From Rhodospirillales bacterium (GTDB lineage Bacteria > Pseudomonadota > Alphaproteobacteria > Rhodospirillales > Shumkoniaceae), in the NCBI GenBank assembly GCA_028281785.1, contig JANQJG010000191.1, forward strand, positions 1 to 34,211: DNA of 34,211 bases, given 5' to 3'. Below the pieces are notes generated by a model that did no database searches, was not told the origin of the DNA, and was given only the letters and a program-made list of their open reading frames with translations. Every line of letters begins with the position of its first letter. Position 1 is the stretch's first letter. Of the stretch, positions 7,720 to 15,930 are shown one piece after another. The position numbers and the translations under genes are program-made.

Positions 7720-9582
7720 ATGCGATCCATGCCCCTTTCCTTTTCCAGGTGTCTTTCCATCCTGGCCCTTTCCGCGCTCTGTTTCGGGCTTGCGCCTGCA
7801 GTCGTCTGGGCCGAAATCCAACCTTCGGCACGAACCGACGCCGGCGACTGGGAGACGCCCGTTTCTCCCAGCGCTTCTCTGGAGGAAGCGGAAGACAATC
7901 TGCCGGAGCTGCTGAGCGGCACGGACGCTGATCTCTATCGGCGGATCTTCGATCTGCAAGAGGACGGCAACTGGAAAGCAGCCGACAAACTGATCGCCGA
8001 GCTCGAGGATCGGCTGCTGATGGGGCATGTCCTCGCCCAGCGCTATCTGCATCCGACCAAATACCGCTCACGCTACAAGGAGCTCAAGGCCTGGCTCGAC
8101 AAATATGCCGACCATCCGGACGCAGCGCGGATCTACAAGCTCGCCTTGAAACGGCGCCCCAAGAATTGGCGCTACCCGAAAAAACCAACCGCCGGCAGAC
8201 TGACGCTCGACGCGCATGCGGCGCTTCGGGGGAGCGACCTGCGCCCACCGGCAAAAAAGAGGATGAGTTCGGCGCAACGCAAAAAGGCGTCGCGCTACGA
8301 ACGGAGAATCCGGCGAGCCGCCCGCCGTGGCTGGACGTTGGCGGCCAAGCGCGAGCTTCAGTCAAAGCAGGTCAAAAACCTGCTCGACCCCTTCGACTAT
8401 GACCGCCTGCAGGCCACCTTGGGTTATCGGTACTTCATCGACGGACGTGACGAATGGGCCCTGGAATGGGCCGGTCGCGCCGCCGAACGTTCGGGCAAGT
8501 ACCTGCCCGAGGCCCATTGGGCCGCCGGGCTCGCGGCCTGGCGGCTTCAGCGCCTGGCCCAAGCCGCCCGCCATTTCGAGGGCGTAGCCGCGTCGCCCAA
8601 CAGCTCACCCTGGATGGTCTCCGCCGGAGCCTTCTGGGCAGCAAGATGCCATCTCGCGAATCAGGCGCCGGAGCGGTTCAACGGTTCCCTTAGAATCGCC
8701 GCGTCGCACCCCTATACGTTCTATGGCTTGATCGCGCGCCGCATCCTGGGCGAACCTATCACCTTCCGCTGGTCGATGCCGCCCATGACGTCATCGGTTG
8801 TTGCCGCCGTGCTGGCCCGGCCGAACGGAAGGCGTGCCCTGGCCCTGGTCCAGTTGAACAGGGAATCCGGCGCCGAGCGGGAACTGCGCGGCCTCGCCGC
8901 AAAATCCGACCGAGATCTGGTCCATGGCATGCTCGGCATCGCGGCCCGTACCCATATGCCGGCGCTGGCCATCCGCCTGAACAACTATTTGCACCCGAAA
9001 GGCGGGGGATACGACGGCGCCGCCTATCCGACCCCGGAATGGACGCCGCATAGCGGCTTCCGTGTGGATCGGGCCCTGATCTTTGCCCTCATGCGTCAGG
9101 AGTCGGGGTTCAATCCCCGGGCCAAGAGCTGGGCCGGCGCGCGGGGGCTGATGCAGCTCATGCCGCGAACCGCAAGCTTTGTTGCCCGCGACCGCCGTCT
9201 CCATGGGAGCCGACGCAATACCCTTTACGAACCCGGCCTCAACCTTGAACTCGGCCAGCGCTATATTGAAATATTGTTGCGGGACGATCGCATCGGCAAC
9301 GATCTCTATCGCTTGGCGGCGGCATGGAACGGAGGCCCGGGGAATCTGAACAAATGGCGGCGAACGACAAATTATGGCGACGATCCCCTGCTCTTCATCG
9401 AGAGCATTCCGTCGCAGGAAACCCGCATATTCATCGAACGCGTGCTGACCAACCTGTGGATCTATCGCCACCGGTTGGGACAGCCGACGCCCTCTCTCGA
9501 CGCCGTTGCTTCGGGCGCCCGTCCCGCCTATGCATCCCTCGACGAGCATCCGGTTGAGGTGGCGACCCATGGCAAAGATTGA
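7720..9582 (+). CDS. slt: Soluble lytic murein transglycosylase (Slt70-like)
   Basis: Lytic transglycosylases cleave peptidoglycan between MurNAc and GlcNAc with formation of 1,6-anhydroMurNAc. The 620-residue protein has a signal peptide (hydrophobic core around LSILALSALCFGLAPAVVWA) and a long alpha-superhelical region (about 50-420). The C-terminal SLT domain carries LMRQESGFNPRAKSWAGARG (catalytic glutamate E461), LMQLMPRTA and AAWNGGPGNLNKW. Length and order match E. coli Slt70. The frame is open from 7639, but the ATG at 7720 places the signal peptide at the N-terminus; 7729 is also possible. The 3' end overlaps moaB by 14 bases. Confidence 0.93.
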   Translation: MRSMPLSFSRCLSILALSALCFGLAPAVVWAEIQPSARTDAGDWETPVSPSASLEEAEDNLPELLSGTDADLYRRIFDLQEDGNWKAADKLIAELEDRLLMGHVLAQRYLHPTKYRSRYKELKAWLDKYADHPDAARIYKLALKRRPKNWRYPKKPTAGRLTLDAHAALRGSDLRPPAKKRMSSAQRKKASRYERRIRRAARRGWTLAAKRELQSKQVKNLLDPFDYDRLQATLGYRYFIDGRDEWALEWAGRAAERSGKYLPEAHWAAGLAAWRLQRLAQAARHFEGVAASPNSSPWMVSAGAFWAARCHLANQAPERFNGSLRIAASHPYTFYGLIARRILGEPITFRWSMPPMTSSVVAAVLARPNGRRALALVQLNRESGAERELRGLAAKSDRDLVHGMLGIAARTHMPALAIRLNNYLHPKGGGYDGAAYPTPEWTPHSGFRVDRALIFALMRQESGFNPRAKSWAGARGLMQLMPRTASFVARDRRLHGSRRNTLYEPGLNLELGQRYIEILLRDDRIGNDLYRLAAAWNGGPGNLNKWRRTTNYGDDPLLFIESIPSQETRIFIERVLTNLWIYRHRLGQPTPSLDAVASGARPAYASLDEHPVEVATHGKD

Positions 9583-10105
9583 AGGCGAGCGACACTTCCT
9601 TCCCGTCAACATCGCGGTGATGACGGTCTCGGACTCGCGCACGCTCGAAACCGACACGTCGGGGCAGACCCTTGTCGACCGCTTGGAGGCGGCCGGCCAT
9701 CGCCTCGCGGCCCGCGCCATCATTCCCGACGACAAGGACAGTATCGTCGCCCAGCTTCGCGAGTGGATCGCCGATCCCGACATCGACGCCGTCGTCACGA
9801 CGGGCGGAACCGGCGTCACCGGCCGGGACATCACGCCGGAAGCATTCGCGGAGGTCGTCGAGAAGGACATTCCCGGTTTCGGCGAACTGTTCCGGATGAT
9901 CAGCTTTCAGAAGATCAAGACCTCCACCGTGCAGTCGCGGGCGACCGCTGGCGTTGCCGGCGGAACCTACCTGTTCGCCGTTCCGGGCTCGCCCGGCGCC
10001 TGCAAGGATGCCTGGGACGAAATTCTCGTACACCAGCTTGACGCGCGCCATAAACCGTGCAACTTCGTCGAGTTGATGCCGCGGCTCAAGGAGCATCTGA
10101 GCTAG
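9569..10105 (+). CDS. moaB: Molybdenum cofactor biosynthesis protein B
   Basis: MoaB belongs to the MogA/MoaB fold that binds molybdopterin; MogA-type members adenylylate it before molybdate insertion, while MoaB's own step is less certain. The 178-residue protein shows the family pattern: NIAVMTVSDSRTLETDTSG near the start, the central DAVVTTGGTGVTGRDITPEA, and VFAVPGSPGACKDAW-like residues (LFAVPGSPGACKDAWDEIL). The ATG at 9569 follows a GAGGTGG site and lies within the last codons of slt, giving an overlapping pair. No other molybdenum cofactor gene is in the window. Confidence 0.93.
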   Translation: MAKIEGERHFLPVNIAVMTVSDSRTLETDTSGQTLVDRLEAAGHRLAARAIIPDDKDSIVAQLREWIADPDIDAVVTTGGTGVTGRDITPEAFAEVVEKDIPGFGELFRMISFQKIKTSTVQSRATAGVAGGTYLFAVPGSPGACKDAWDEILVHQLDARHKPCNFVELMPRLKEHLS

Positions 10106-10214
10106 CCCTCGCAGCGAATCGAGACCTTGACGGCGGGCGACAGACGACCTTTCTTCTTTCGCGGCAAAAACAGCATTACTTAGTCGCGCTTAAAGCGAAC
10201 GCCGGGTGGTATTG

Positions 10215-11483
10215 ATGACGCGGCAAGACACGAGCATTGGAGTCGGCGGAGGGCTGATCGACGCCGTCGCCGACTGGCTGGTCTCTAAGGCCCTGGAAGG
10301 GTCTACGGTCGAGACGCTGTTGGAGGGATGCTGCGCCCGTCTGCGGGCCGCCGGTATTCCTCTTTGGCGCACGTCGCTCGGTTTCCGCACGCTCCATCCT
10401 CTGTTCGCCTCGATCACGTTAGTCTGGCGGCGAGGGGAAGAGCAGCTTGAGCAGACCGGACAAGAGCACAGCACGGCGGAATCCTCGGAGGCTTGGCATC
10501 AAAGTCCCTTCTTCCACATGCTGACCACCGGCATTCCCTTCCTGCGTCGCCAGCTCACCGGTCCCGAGGCTCTCCTCGACTTCCCCGTCTTGCAGGATCT
10601 GAGAGACCAGGGCGGCACGGACTATCTGGCCTATGCCGTTGAGTTCGGCGGCAGCGATGCCGAGCGTCGTAACGGGATCGTGGTGTCCTGGACCTGCGAT
10701 CGCCCCGGCGGATTCAGCGAGAGCGATATCCAGGCCCTGCTTCGGGTACAACGCCGACTCGCCGTTGCCTGCAAGGTCACCATCGGCGACCAGGTGACCG
10801 GAAACATCCTCACCGCCTACTTGGGCCCCGACGCCGGGCGTCACGTGCTGGCCGGCCAGATCAGGCTCGGCGATGGCGAAACCATCTACGCCGTCATCTG
10901 GTTCAGTGATTTGCGCAATTCGACCGGCATGGCCGATACACTCCCGGCGGAAGACTACCTGAAGGTCGTCAACGACTATTTCGACTGTACAGCCGGCGCG
11001 GTGCTCGCCAACAAGGGCGAGGTTCTGCGTTTCATCGGCGATGCGGTGCTCGCCATCTTCCCTATTCGCAAGTCCGGGAATACGCCCAGACGGGCCTGCG
11101 CGCAGGCCCTCGCCGCAGCCCGCGAAGCGGAGGGACGCCTGGCCGAACTCAATCGGGCTCGTGCGGAGGCTGGGAAAGGCCCGTTGAACTTCGGCATCGG
11201 TCTCCATCTGGGTGATGTCATGTTCGGCAATATCGGTGTCCCCGAACGCCTCGAGTTCTCGGTCATCGGTCCGGCCGCCAATGAGGTGGCCCGCCTGGAA
11301 GACCTCACCAAGACGTTGGGACGCCGGGTCCTGGTGAGCGGCGAGTTCGCCCGCCATCTGACGCTGGACTGGGAGAGCCTGGGGCGCCATGGCCTGCGCG
11401 GCGTGGGCGACCCCATCGAGGTCTTCGCCCCCCGTCAGGCCATGGCCCCACGGGCCAAGGCCGCAGCCTCTCGCGCCCGCTGA
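10215..11483 (+). CDS. Class III adenylate/guanylate cyclase
   Basis: The C-terminal half (about residues 220-400) is a class III nucleotide cyclase domain that makes cAMP or cGMP. Metal-binding aspartates are D232 (WFSDLRNST) and D276 (RFIGDAVLAIF). The HLGDVMFGNIG segment and the transition-state pair N356/R360 (ANEVARLE) are present. At the purine-recognising lysine position I see arginine R272, so base specificity is uncertain. The N-terminal 200 residues resemble the soluble sensor half found in alphaproteobacterial class 3 cyclases and have no membrane helices. The ATG at 10215 follows a GGGTGG site; GTG 10206 and TTG 10212 are in-frame alternatives. The end overlaps the opposing glycosyltransferase gene by 49 bases. 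Confidence 0.9.
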   Translation: MTRQDTSIGVGGGLIDAVADWLVSKALEGSTVETLLEGCCARLRAAGIPLWRTSLGFRTLHPLFASITLVWRRGEEQLEQTGQEHSTAESSEAWHQSPFFHMLTTGIPFLRRQLTGPEALLDFPVLQDLRDQGGTDYLAYAVEFGGSDAERRNGIVVSWTCDRPGGFSESDIQALLRVQRRLAVACKVTIGDQVTGNILTAYLGPDAGRHVLAGQIRLGDGETIYAVIWFSDLRNSTGMADTLPAEDYLKVVNDYFDCTAGAVLANKGEVLRFIGDAVLAIFPIRKSGNTPRRACAQALAAAREAEGRLAELNRARAEAGKGPLNFGIGLHLGDVMFGNIGVPERLEFSVIGPAANEVARLEDLTKTLGRRVLVSGEFARHLTLDWESLGRHGLRGVGDPIEVFAPRQAMAPRAKAAASRAR

Positions 11484-12067
11484 CGCCAGCGAAGGAACGA
11501 CACACCGTCATCAACATCTTCCAGCGGCGTCAAAAACTTCACTGACCAAGTCGACGGAAGATTGGCCAAGGTGTCGGCCAAGGCGTGTCTCGTCGACCAG
11601 CGTACCTGGCGGAAAACGTCGCGCCGCCGCGCCCGACGCGCGAGGCCGACCAGCCAGTATCCGCCGTCCGGCGCCGGGCCGAAGACGGCGTCGTGCCGGC
11701 CGAGCGCGGCGAACGCGGCGGCGATATGCCGGCTGTCGAGTTCGGGAATGTCGGTGCCGACAATGACAACGGGACCTGGGGGCAGCCGGCGCATCGGGCG
11801 GAACATCCGTTGTCCCAGATCGCCCACACCCTGGGGAATGCGCGTGCCGCCGGCCGGCCACGACCCGCCCTGGATGGCGGAGTCCGGCGTCACGGCCAGC
11901 CAAGTACGCCAGCGGGTATCACGGGAAAGGCGGCGCACCACCTTTCCCGCCGTGCGCCGATAGAACATCAATGCGGCAACCGCGCCGATATCGGCCGCCA
12001 AACGCCGCTTGACTCGGCCGAGCCGGGGTGCCTTGACGAAGATCACCAGATGCCGGTCGGCGCTCAT
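11435..12067 (-). CDS. TIGR04282-family glycosyltransferase
   Basis: This protein of about 210 residues matches the TIGR04282 (DUF2064) group, related to nucleotidyl- and glycosyltransferases of GT-A fold. Signatures are the N-terminal IFVKAPRLGRVKRRLAADIG and the central VIVGTDIPELDSRHIAAAF, followed by DAVFGPAPDGGYWLVGL. The start at 12067 is preferred because the upstream extension is unlike the family and because ATG here shares ATGA with the stop of the TIGR04283 gene. The two genes form a tight two-gene unit. The family is often annotated with arsenosugar or phospholipid-sugar pathways, but no arsenic gene is nearby, so the product is unknown. Confidence 0.88.
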   Translation of the reverse strand: MSADRHLVIFVKAPRLGRVKRRLAADIGAVAALMFYRRTAGKVVRRLSRDTRWRTWLAVTPDSAIQGGSWPAGGTRIPQGVGDLGQRMFRPMRRLPPGPVVIVGTDIPELDSRHIAAAFAALGRHDAVFGPAPDGGYWLVGLARRARRRDVFRQVRWSTRHALADTLANLPSTWSVKFLTPLEDVDDGVSFLRWRQRAREAAALARGAMA

Positions 12068-12735
12068 CGGTAGATCCTGAGAATCGTCCCCACCGGCACA
12101 CCAAGGAGGTAGAGTCCGAGGCAAAAGAGATTTCGCGCGCTGCGGCGGAGATAGCCTTCGCGCGCGTATCGCTCGGCGGAGGTCACGGCAGGCAGGTCGA
12201 GCTGCGAGAGCCGGCGCCGCCCGATCCGACGCACCAGATCGACATCCTCCATGAGCGGAATCGTACGGTAGCCCTCAAGACGGTCATAGAAATCCCGCGC
12301 GATCAACAGACCCTGATCGCCATAGGGAAGACCCAAGAAGCGGGTACGCCAAGCCACCAGCCCTTCCAGCCGGCGTGCTGCCTGACGAACGTCGTCGAGG
12401 GCGAAACGAAACACGGCTGCCCGCTCCGCGTTTTTGGGATCGGACATGAAGGCCGCGGCGGCGGCGCTCCATCCGGCCGCGAGGACCGTATCCGCGTGCA
12501 GGAAGAGCAGCCAATCCCCTCTGGCCGCGTCGGCACCGGCGGCGAGTTGGGTGCCCCGGCCACGCGGCGCGTCGATGACCCGCGCACCAAGACTCCGAGC
12601 CATTTCCGGTGTCCCATCGGCCGAGCCCCCATCGGCAACAATGACCTCGTCCACGAGGCTCTCGCCCGCGACGGCCGCGAGGGCGCGCTTGAGGTAGGGC
12701 GCGGCGTCAAGCGTCGGAACGACGATGCTAAACAC
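12064..12735 (-). CDS. TIGR04283-family glycosyltransferase (GT2)
   Basis: This 223-residue GT2-type enzyme has the expected N-terminal nucleotide-sugar fold: FSIVVPTLDAAPYLKRAL, DEVIVADGGSADGT, and the FLHADT motif for metal and sugar binding. A later GLPYGDQGLLIARDFYDRLEGY segment is characteristic of TIGR04283, named for arsenosugar biosynthesis in other organisms. It ends with a hydrophobic segment (FCLGLYLLGVPVGTILRIY) that may touch the membrane. It starts with GTG at 12735. The stop overlaps the next gene by 4 bases (ATGA), so both are translated together. The acceptor cannot be deduced. Confidence 0.9.
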   Translation of the reverse strand: MFSIVVPTLDAAPYLKRALAAVAGESLVDEVIVADGGSADGTPEMARSLGARVIDAPRGRGTQLAAGADAARGDWLLFLHADTVLAAGWSAAAAAFMSDPKNAERAAVFRFALDDVRQAARRLEGLVAWRTRFLGLPYGDQGLLIARDFYDRLEGYRTIPLMEDVDLVRRIGRRRLSQLDLPAVTSAERYAREGYLRRSARNLFCLGLYLLGVPVGTILRIYR

Positions 12736-12853
12736 GGCTCTTCAGGTTCCCATGCGATGCCGCTTCTTAGCACAAGGTGCCCGAATATCGCATAACGGCT
12801 GCGCGACTCATGTGTGTTCTTGATTTGTTCCTATACGCTCCCATATCTCCAGC

Positions 12854-13939
12854 ATGGATGAGCATCGCCAGGATCTTCCGGTCAAGGGACGTGGCGCGGT
12901 CAGCAACCCCACCGGCCGCTTCGAGCGCCACACGCGCCATGCCGTTTACGACGGGTGGGACCTAACCGGCGCGGAACCGCCACATACGCGCACGGTCGTC
13001 GGCGAAGACAGGTCCCGCTCCGTGCTCGCGCGCAACAACTCGCCGGACATTTCCTTCGATCGCTCGATCAATCCCTATCGGGGTTGCGAGCATGGGTGCA
13101 TCTACTGTTTCGCGCGTCCCACACATGCCTGGCTCGGTCTGTCGCCGGGCATGGATTTCGAGACCCGAATTTTCGCCAAATCGGACGCGCCGGCCCTGCT
13201 GGAAAAGGAGCTGCGGCGCCCGGGATACCGCGTCCGTCCGGTCATGCTGGGACCGAACACCGATGCTTATCAGCCGATCGAGCGCGAGCGGCGAATTACG
13301 CGCGGCGTTCTCGAGGTCCTGGCTGCTTTCCGGCACCCCGTGGTCATCGTGACGAAATCGGAGATGGTGACGCGCGACCTCGACATTCTCGGGCCAATGG
13401 CGCGGGACCGGCTCGCCGCCGTCGGCGTCTCGATCACCACCCTCGATCCAGGTCTTGCGCGCCGAATGGAGCCGCGTGCCGCCGCCCCACACCGCCGGAT
13501 CGAGACGCTTCGCAAACTGGCGGTCGCGGGCATTCCGACGGCCGTCCTGGTCGCACCCATCATCCCGGCCCTCACCGATACCGAGAGCGAGCGTATCCTC
13601 GAGGCCGCGGCGGGAGCGGGAGCCAGCAGCGCCAGCTACGTCATGCTCCGCCTGCCACACGAACTCAAGGATCTGTTCACGGAATGGCTTCATAGCCATG
13701 TCCCCGACCGGGCCGAACGGGTCCTCAATCGGTTGCGTGACTGCCGCGACGGCCAGCTATATGTCTCGGAGTTTGGAAACCGGATGAGGGGAACCGGCCC
13801 CTACGCCGACCTGATCGCCCACCGCTTCAGTCTCGCGTGTCGCCGCCTCGACCTCGAGGAAACACGCGCCCATCATTTCCGATTTGACGAAACCAAGTTT
13901 TACCCCCCTGATTCGCACCGCCAACTCAGCCTGTTTTGA
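12854..13939 (+). CDS. PA0069-family radical SAM protein
   Basis: This 361-residue protein has the radical SAM cluster motif C78-x3-C82-x2-C85 (CEHGCIYC), preceded by INPYRG. Radical SAM enzymes bind a 4Fe-4S cluster and split S-adenosylmethionine to make a 5'-deoxyadenosyl radical. The layout (motif near 80, then PVMLGPNTDAYQPIERERRITR and a C-terminal tail ending QLSLF) matches the conserved but uncharacterised PA0069 family, distantly like spore photoproduct lyase. A weak TTGATT-N17-ATATCT pair just upstream (12820-12848) would put transcription at or next to the ATG, implying a leaderless message; this is inference. It is divergent from the glycosyltransferase pair. Confidence 0.9.
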   Translation: MDEHRQDLPVKGRGAVSNPTGRFERHTRHAVYDGWDLTGAEPPHTRTVVGEDRSRSVLARNNSPDISFDRSINPYRGCEHGCIYCFARPTHAWLGLSPGMDFETRIFAKSDAPALLEKELRRPGYRVRPVMLGPNTDAYQPIERERRITRGVLEVLAAFRHPVVIVTKSEMVTRDLDILGPMARDRLAAVGVSITTLDPGLARRMEPRAAAPHRRIETLRKLAVAGIPTAVLVAPIIPALTDTESERILEAAAGAGASSASYVMLRLPHELKDLFTEWLHSHVPDRAERVLNRLRDCRDGQLYVSEFGNRMRGTGPYADLIAHRFSLACRRLDLEETRAHHFRFDETKFYPPDSHRQLSLF

Positions 13940-14081
13940 CTCCATTGCCCCTTAGGGCCTGTCTCGTTCATAGTGCGGGCTGTTGATCCTATAAACTGGG
14001 CCGAGGAGCGCCTATGTTGGGTGCTTGCCTTCGGCTTCTCCCTGAAGGTCGGTCAATCTCGGTGCAATGGAGGTCGTTGTC

Positions 14082-14393
14082 GTGGAGCCGTTCGAGGTTG
14101 GTCAGCGTGTGCGGGTACCCTGCCATCTGATCCGGGCGCCCTTCTCGGACCAGTACCTGGCGATGATCCGGTTCGAGGGGACGAATGTCTCTGGCCTCAT
14201 TGACCGAAACGAAGTCCTGGAAAATCATGGCGCGACGGGTTGGGTGCGCGGTGAAATTCTTGCCATTTCCGAGTCGGATGTAACGCTGTCCGTGCCGAAG
14301 GCCTTTTCCGGCAGCTATTTCACGAAGAGCGGCGAGGCCAGAGTGCCGATTGCTTGGGCACGCGAGGCGCTTCGCCCTCATTCTGCCGCATAG
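14082..14393 (+). CDS. Conserved-looking hypothetical protein
   Basis: I do not recognise this protein of about 103 residues. It is soluble and rich in predicted beta-strands (VGQRVRVPCHLI, YLAMIRFEGTNVSGLI, TGWVRGEILAISESDVTLSVPKA), which suggests a small beta-barrel. A GTG at 14082 lies 8 bases after a perfect GGAGG and is preferred over the ATG at 14067, whose own codons form that GGAGG. It stands alone between the radical SAM gene and the antiporter; two hairpins follow its stop. It could be a nucleic-acid- or ligand-binding domain, but nothing decides this. Confidence 0.6.
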   Translation: MEPFEVGQRVRVPCHLIRAPFSDQYLAMIRFEGTNVSGLIDRNEVLENHGATGWVRGEILAISESDVTLSVPKAFSGSYFTKSGEARVPIAWAREALRPHSAA

Positions 14394-14421
14394 TTGGGTT
14401 CGAACCTTATCTAAACTTGAT

Positions 14422-14496
14422 GCGGCGTCCAACACGCCGCCGGCCAGACGGGAAATGCTTCCACTTCCTGAGCAGCGCGTTTTAGTGGAAACGCGC
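14422..14496 (+). promoter_or_regulatory. Two hairpins between the unknown gene and the antiporter
   Basis: Two perfect inverted repeats lie in tandem. The first has 7-bp arms GCGGCGT/ACGCCGC at 14422-14428 and 14434-14440 with a 5-base loop. The second has 8-bp arms GCGCGTTT/AAACGCGC at 14475-14482 and 14489-14496 with a 6-base loop. Neither is followed by a T-run. They could end the upstream message or form a structured leader for the antiporter, whose ATG is 37 bases downstream. Confidence 0.5.
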
Positions 14497-14532
14497 ATGT
14501 TGCGGTGAAGGCAGATCGATAGGCGGCTTGCG

Positions 14533-15930
14533 ATGCCTGAATCCCACATCCCAGCCAGTCTTACCGGCATCGCGTTTGTCGCCCTGATCGCCCTGATCTG
14601 CGGGGTTGCCCTGGAACGCCTCCGACAGCCGGCGATCGTTGGGTACATTCTCGCCGGCCTGCTGCTCGGCCCTTCCTTTCTTGGTCTTGTCCAGGACCGC
14701 GAGGTGATCGACGCGCTGGCGGAGCTGGGAGCCCTCATGCTGCTGTTCATCATCGGCATGGAACTCTCGCTTCGGTCCTTCAAGCGGCTGTGGGCGATGG
14801 CTGTCGTCGCCACGCTGATTCAGATCGGCGTGAGCGTTGGGCTTATGTTGCTCCTTTCATTGGGGCTCGGCCTACCGCGAGCGCCCTCGGTCGTGCTTGG
14901 CTTCGCCCTCGCTCTCTCCAGCACCGCCGTCGTCATCAAGATCCTCGACGATATCGGCGAGCTCCGCACGCGGGCCGGCCAAATCACCGTGGGCGTTTTG
15001 ATCGCGCAGGATCTTGCCGTCGTCCCGATCATGCTCGGCATCTCGGCCATGGCCAAGGAGACCGTCGACCCGGCAAGCCTTCTGCTGATCACCGCTTCGA
15101 TCGCCTTTCTCGCGGGTCTGATCTGGCTGCTGAGCCGCCGCCAGCGAGCCGAGATCCCCTTTCTCTCCAGGGTCTCGGGGCATGTCGACCTGGCGCCTCT
15201 CACCGGCCTCGCCTTCTGTTTCGGCGCTGCGGCCATCACGGGATTGATCGGGCTGTCGCCAGCCTACGGGGCGTTCCTTGCCGGCATCGTCATCGGTAAC
15301 AGCCGCCAACGCCAAGCCATGCTCGAGCACACCCGTCCGATCCAGAGCATCCTGATGATGGTTTTTTTCCTCTCCATCGGATTGCTCATCGATCTGGACT
15401 ATGTGCGGGAGAATGTCGGGCGGGTTCTTCTGCTTTTGTTGATGGTTGCCGGATTCAAGACGGTCTTGAACGTGGCTATCCTCAGAATGCTGAGACAGTC
15501 CTGGAAAAACGCGTTTCTTGCCGGGATCGTCCTCGCGCAGATCGGCGAATTCTCCTTCCTGATCGCTGTGACCGCCGTCGACGCCGGCGTGATCGGCGAG
15601 GGCTTGCATCGCCTAGTCGTCTCCGTGGCGGCGCTGAGCCTTTCGTTGAGTCCGCTCTGGGTCGTTCTCGCCCGCCGTCTGCAAAGCCTGACGGAGTCGG
15701 GGATCACGTCCGGCTCGGAACTGCTGCGCGGCGTCTGGGAGCCGGAGACGGAGCTTGTCGCCGAGACCATCGAGGAAGCGCGTTGGCGGGGCCGTCGCTT
15801 GGCTCGTGCCTTGTCGGCCCTGCGGAATCGTCGCGGCGCTGCCCGCAAGGCCCTTGCCCCGAATCCCGGTGCCGAGGCACAAGGAGAGAATGGACCCGCA
15901 ACGCAGCCGGAGCGTTCGCCCGATGCCTGA
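14533..15930 (+). CDS. CPA2-family cation:proton antiporter, KefB-like
   Basis: This 465-residue membrane protein exchanges monovalent cations for protons at the inner membrane; K+ or Na+ as substrate is undecided. About 12 hydrophobic segments fill residues 8-390. Family motifs are LIIGMEL-like residues (LLFIIGMELSLRSFKRL), ALALSSTAVVIKIL, LIAQDLAVVPIML with the transport aspartate, and SPAYGAFLAGIVIGNS. Residues 395-465 are a charged cytosolic tail, but unlike full KefB/KefC there is no TrkA/RCK nucleotide-binding domain. Its stop overlaps the preferred rnhB start by 8 bases, so both are probably cotranscribed. Confidence 0.92.
   Translation: MPESHIPASLTGIAFVALIALICGVALERLRQPAIVGYILAGLLLGPSFLGLVQDREVIDALAELGALMLLFIIGMELSLRSFKRLWAMAVVATLIQIGVSVGLMLLLSLGLGLPRAPSVVLGFALALSSTAVVIKILDDIGELRTRAGQITVGVLIAQDLAVVPIMLGISAMAKETVDPASLLLITASIAFLAGLIWLLSRRQRAEIPFLSRVSGHVDLAPLTGLAFCFGAAAITGLIGLSPAYGAFLAGIVIGNSRQRQAMLEHTRPIQSILMMVFFLSIGLLIDLDYVRENVGRVLLLLLMVAGFKTVLNVAILRMLRQSWKNAFLAGIVLAQIGEFSFLIAVTAVDAGVIGEGLHRLVVSVAALSLSLSPLWVVLARRLQSLTESGITSGSELLRGVWEPETELVAETIEEARWRGRRLARALSALRNRRGAARKALAPNPGAEAQGENGPATQPERSPDA

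Noticed and set aside
8791..9870. 359-codon minus-strand open frame across slt and moaB
   Set aside because: Antisense to two recognisable genes and spans their junction.
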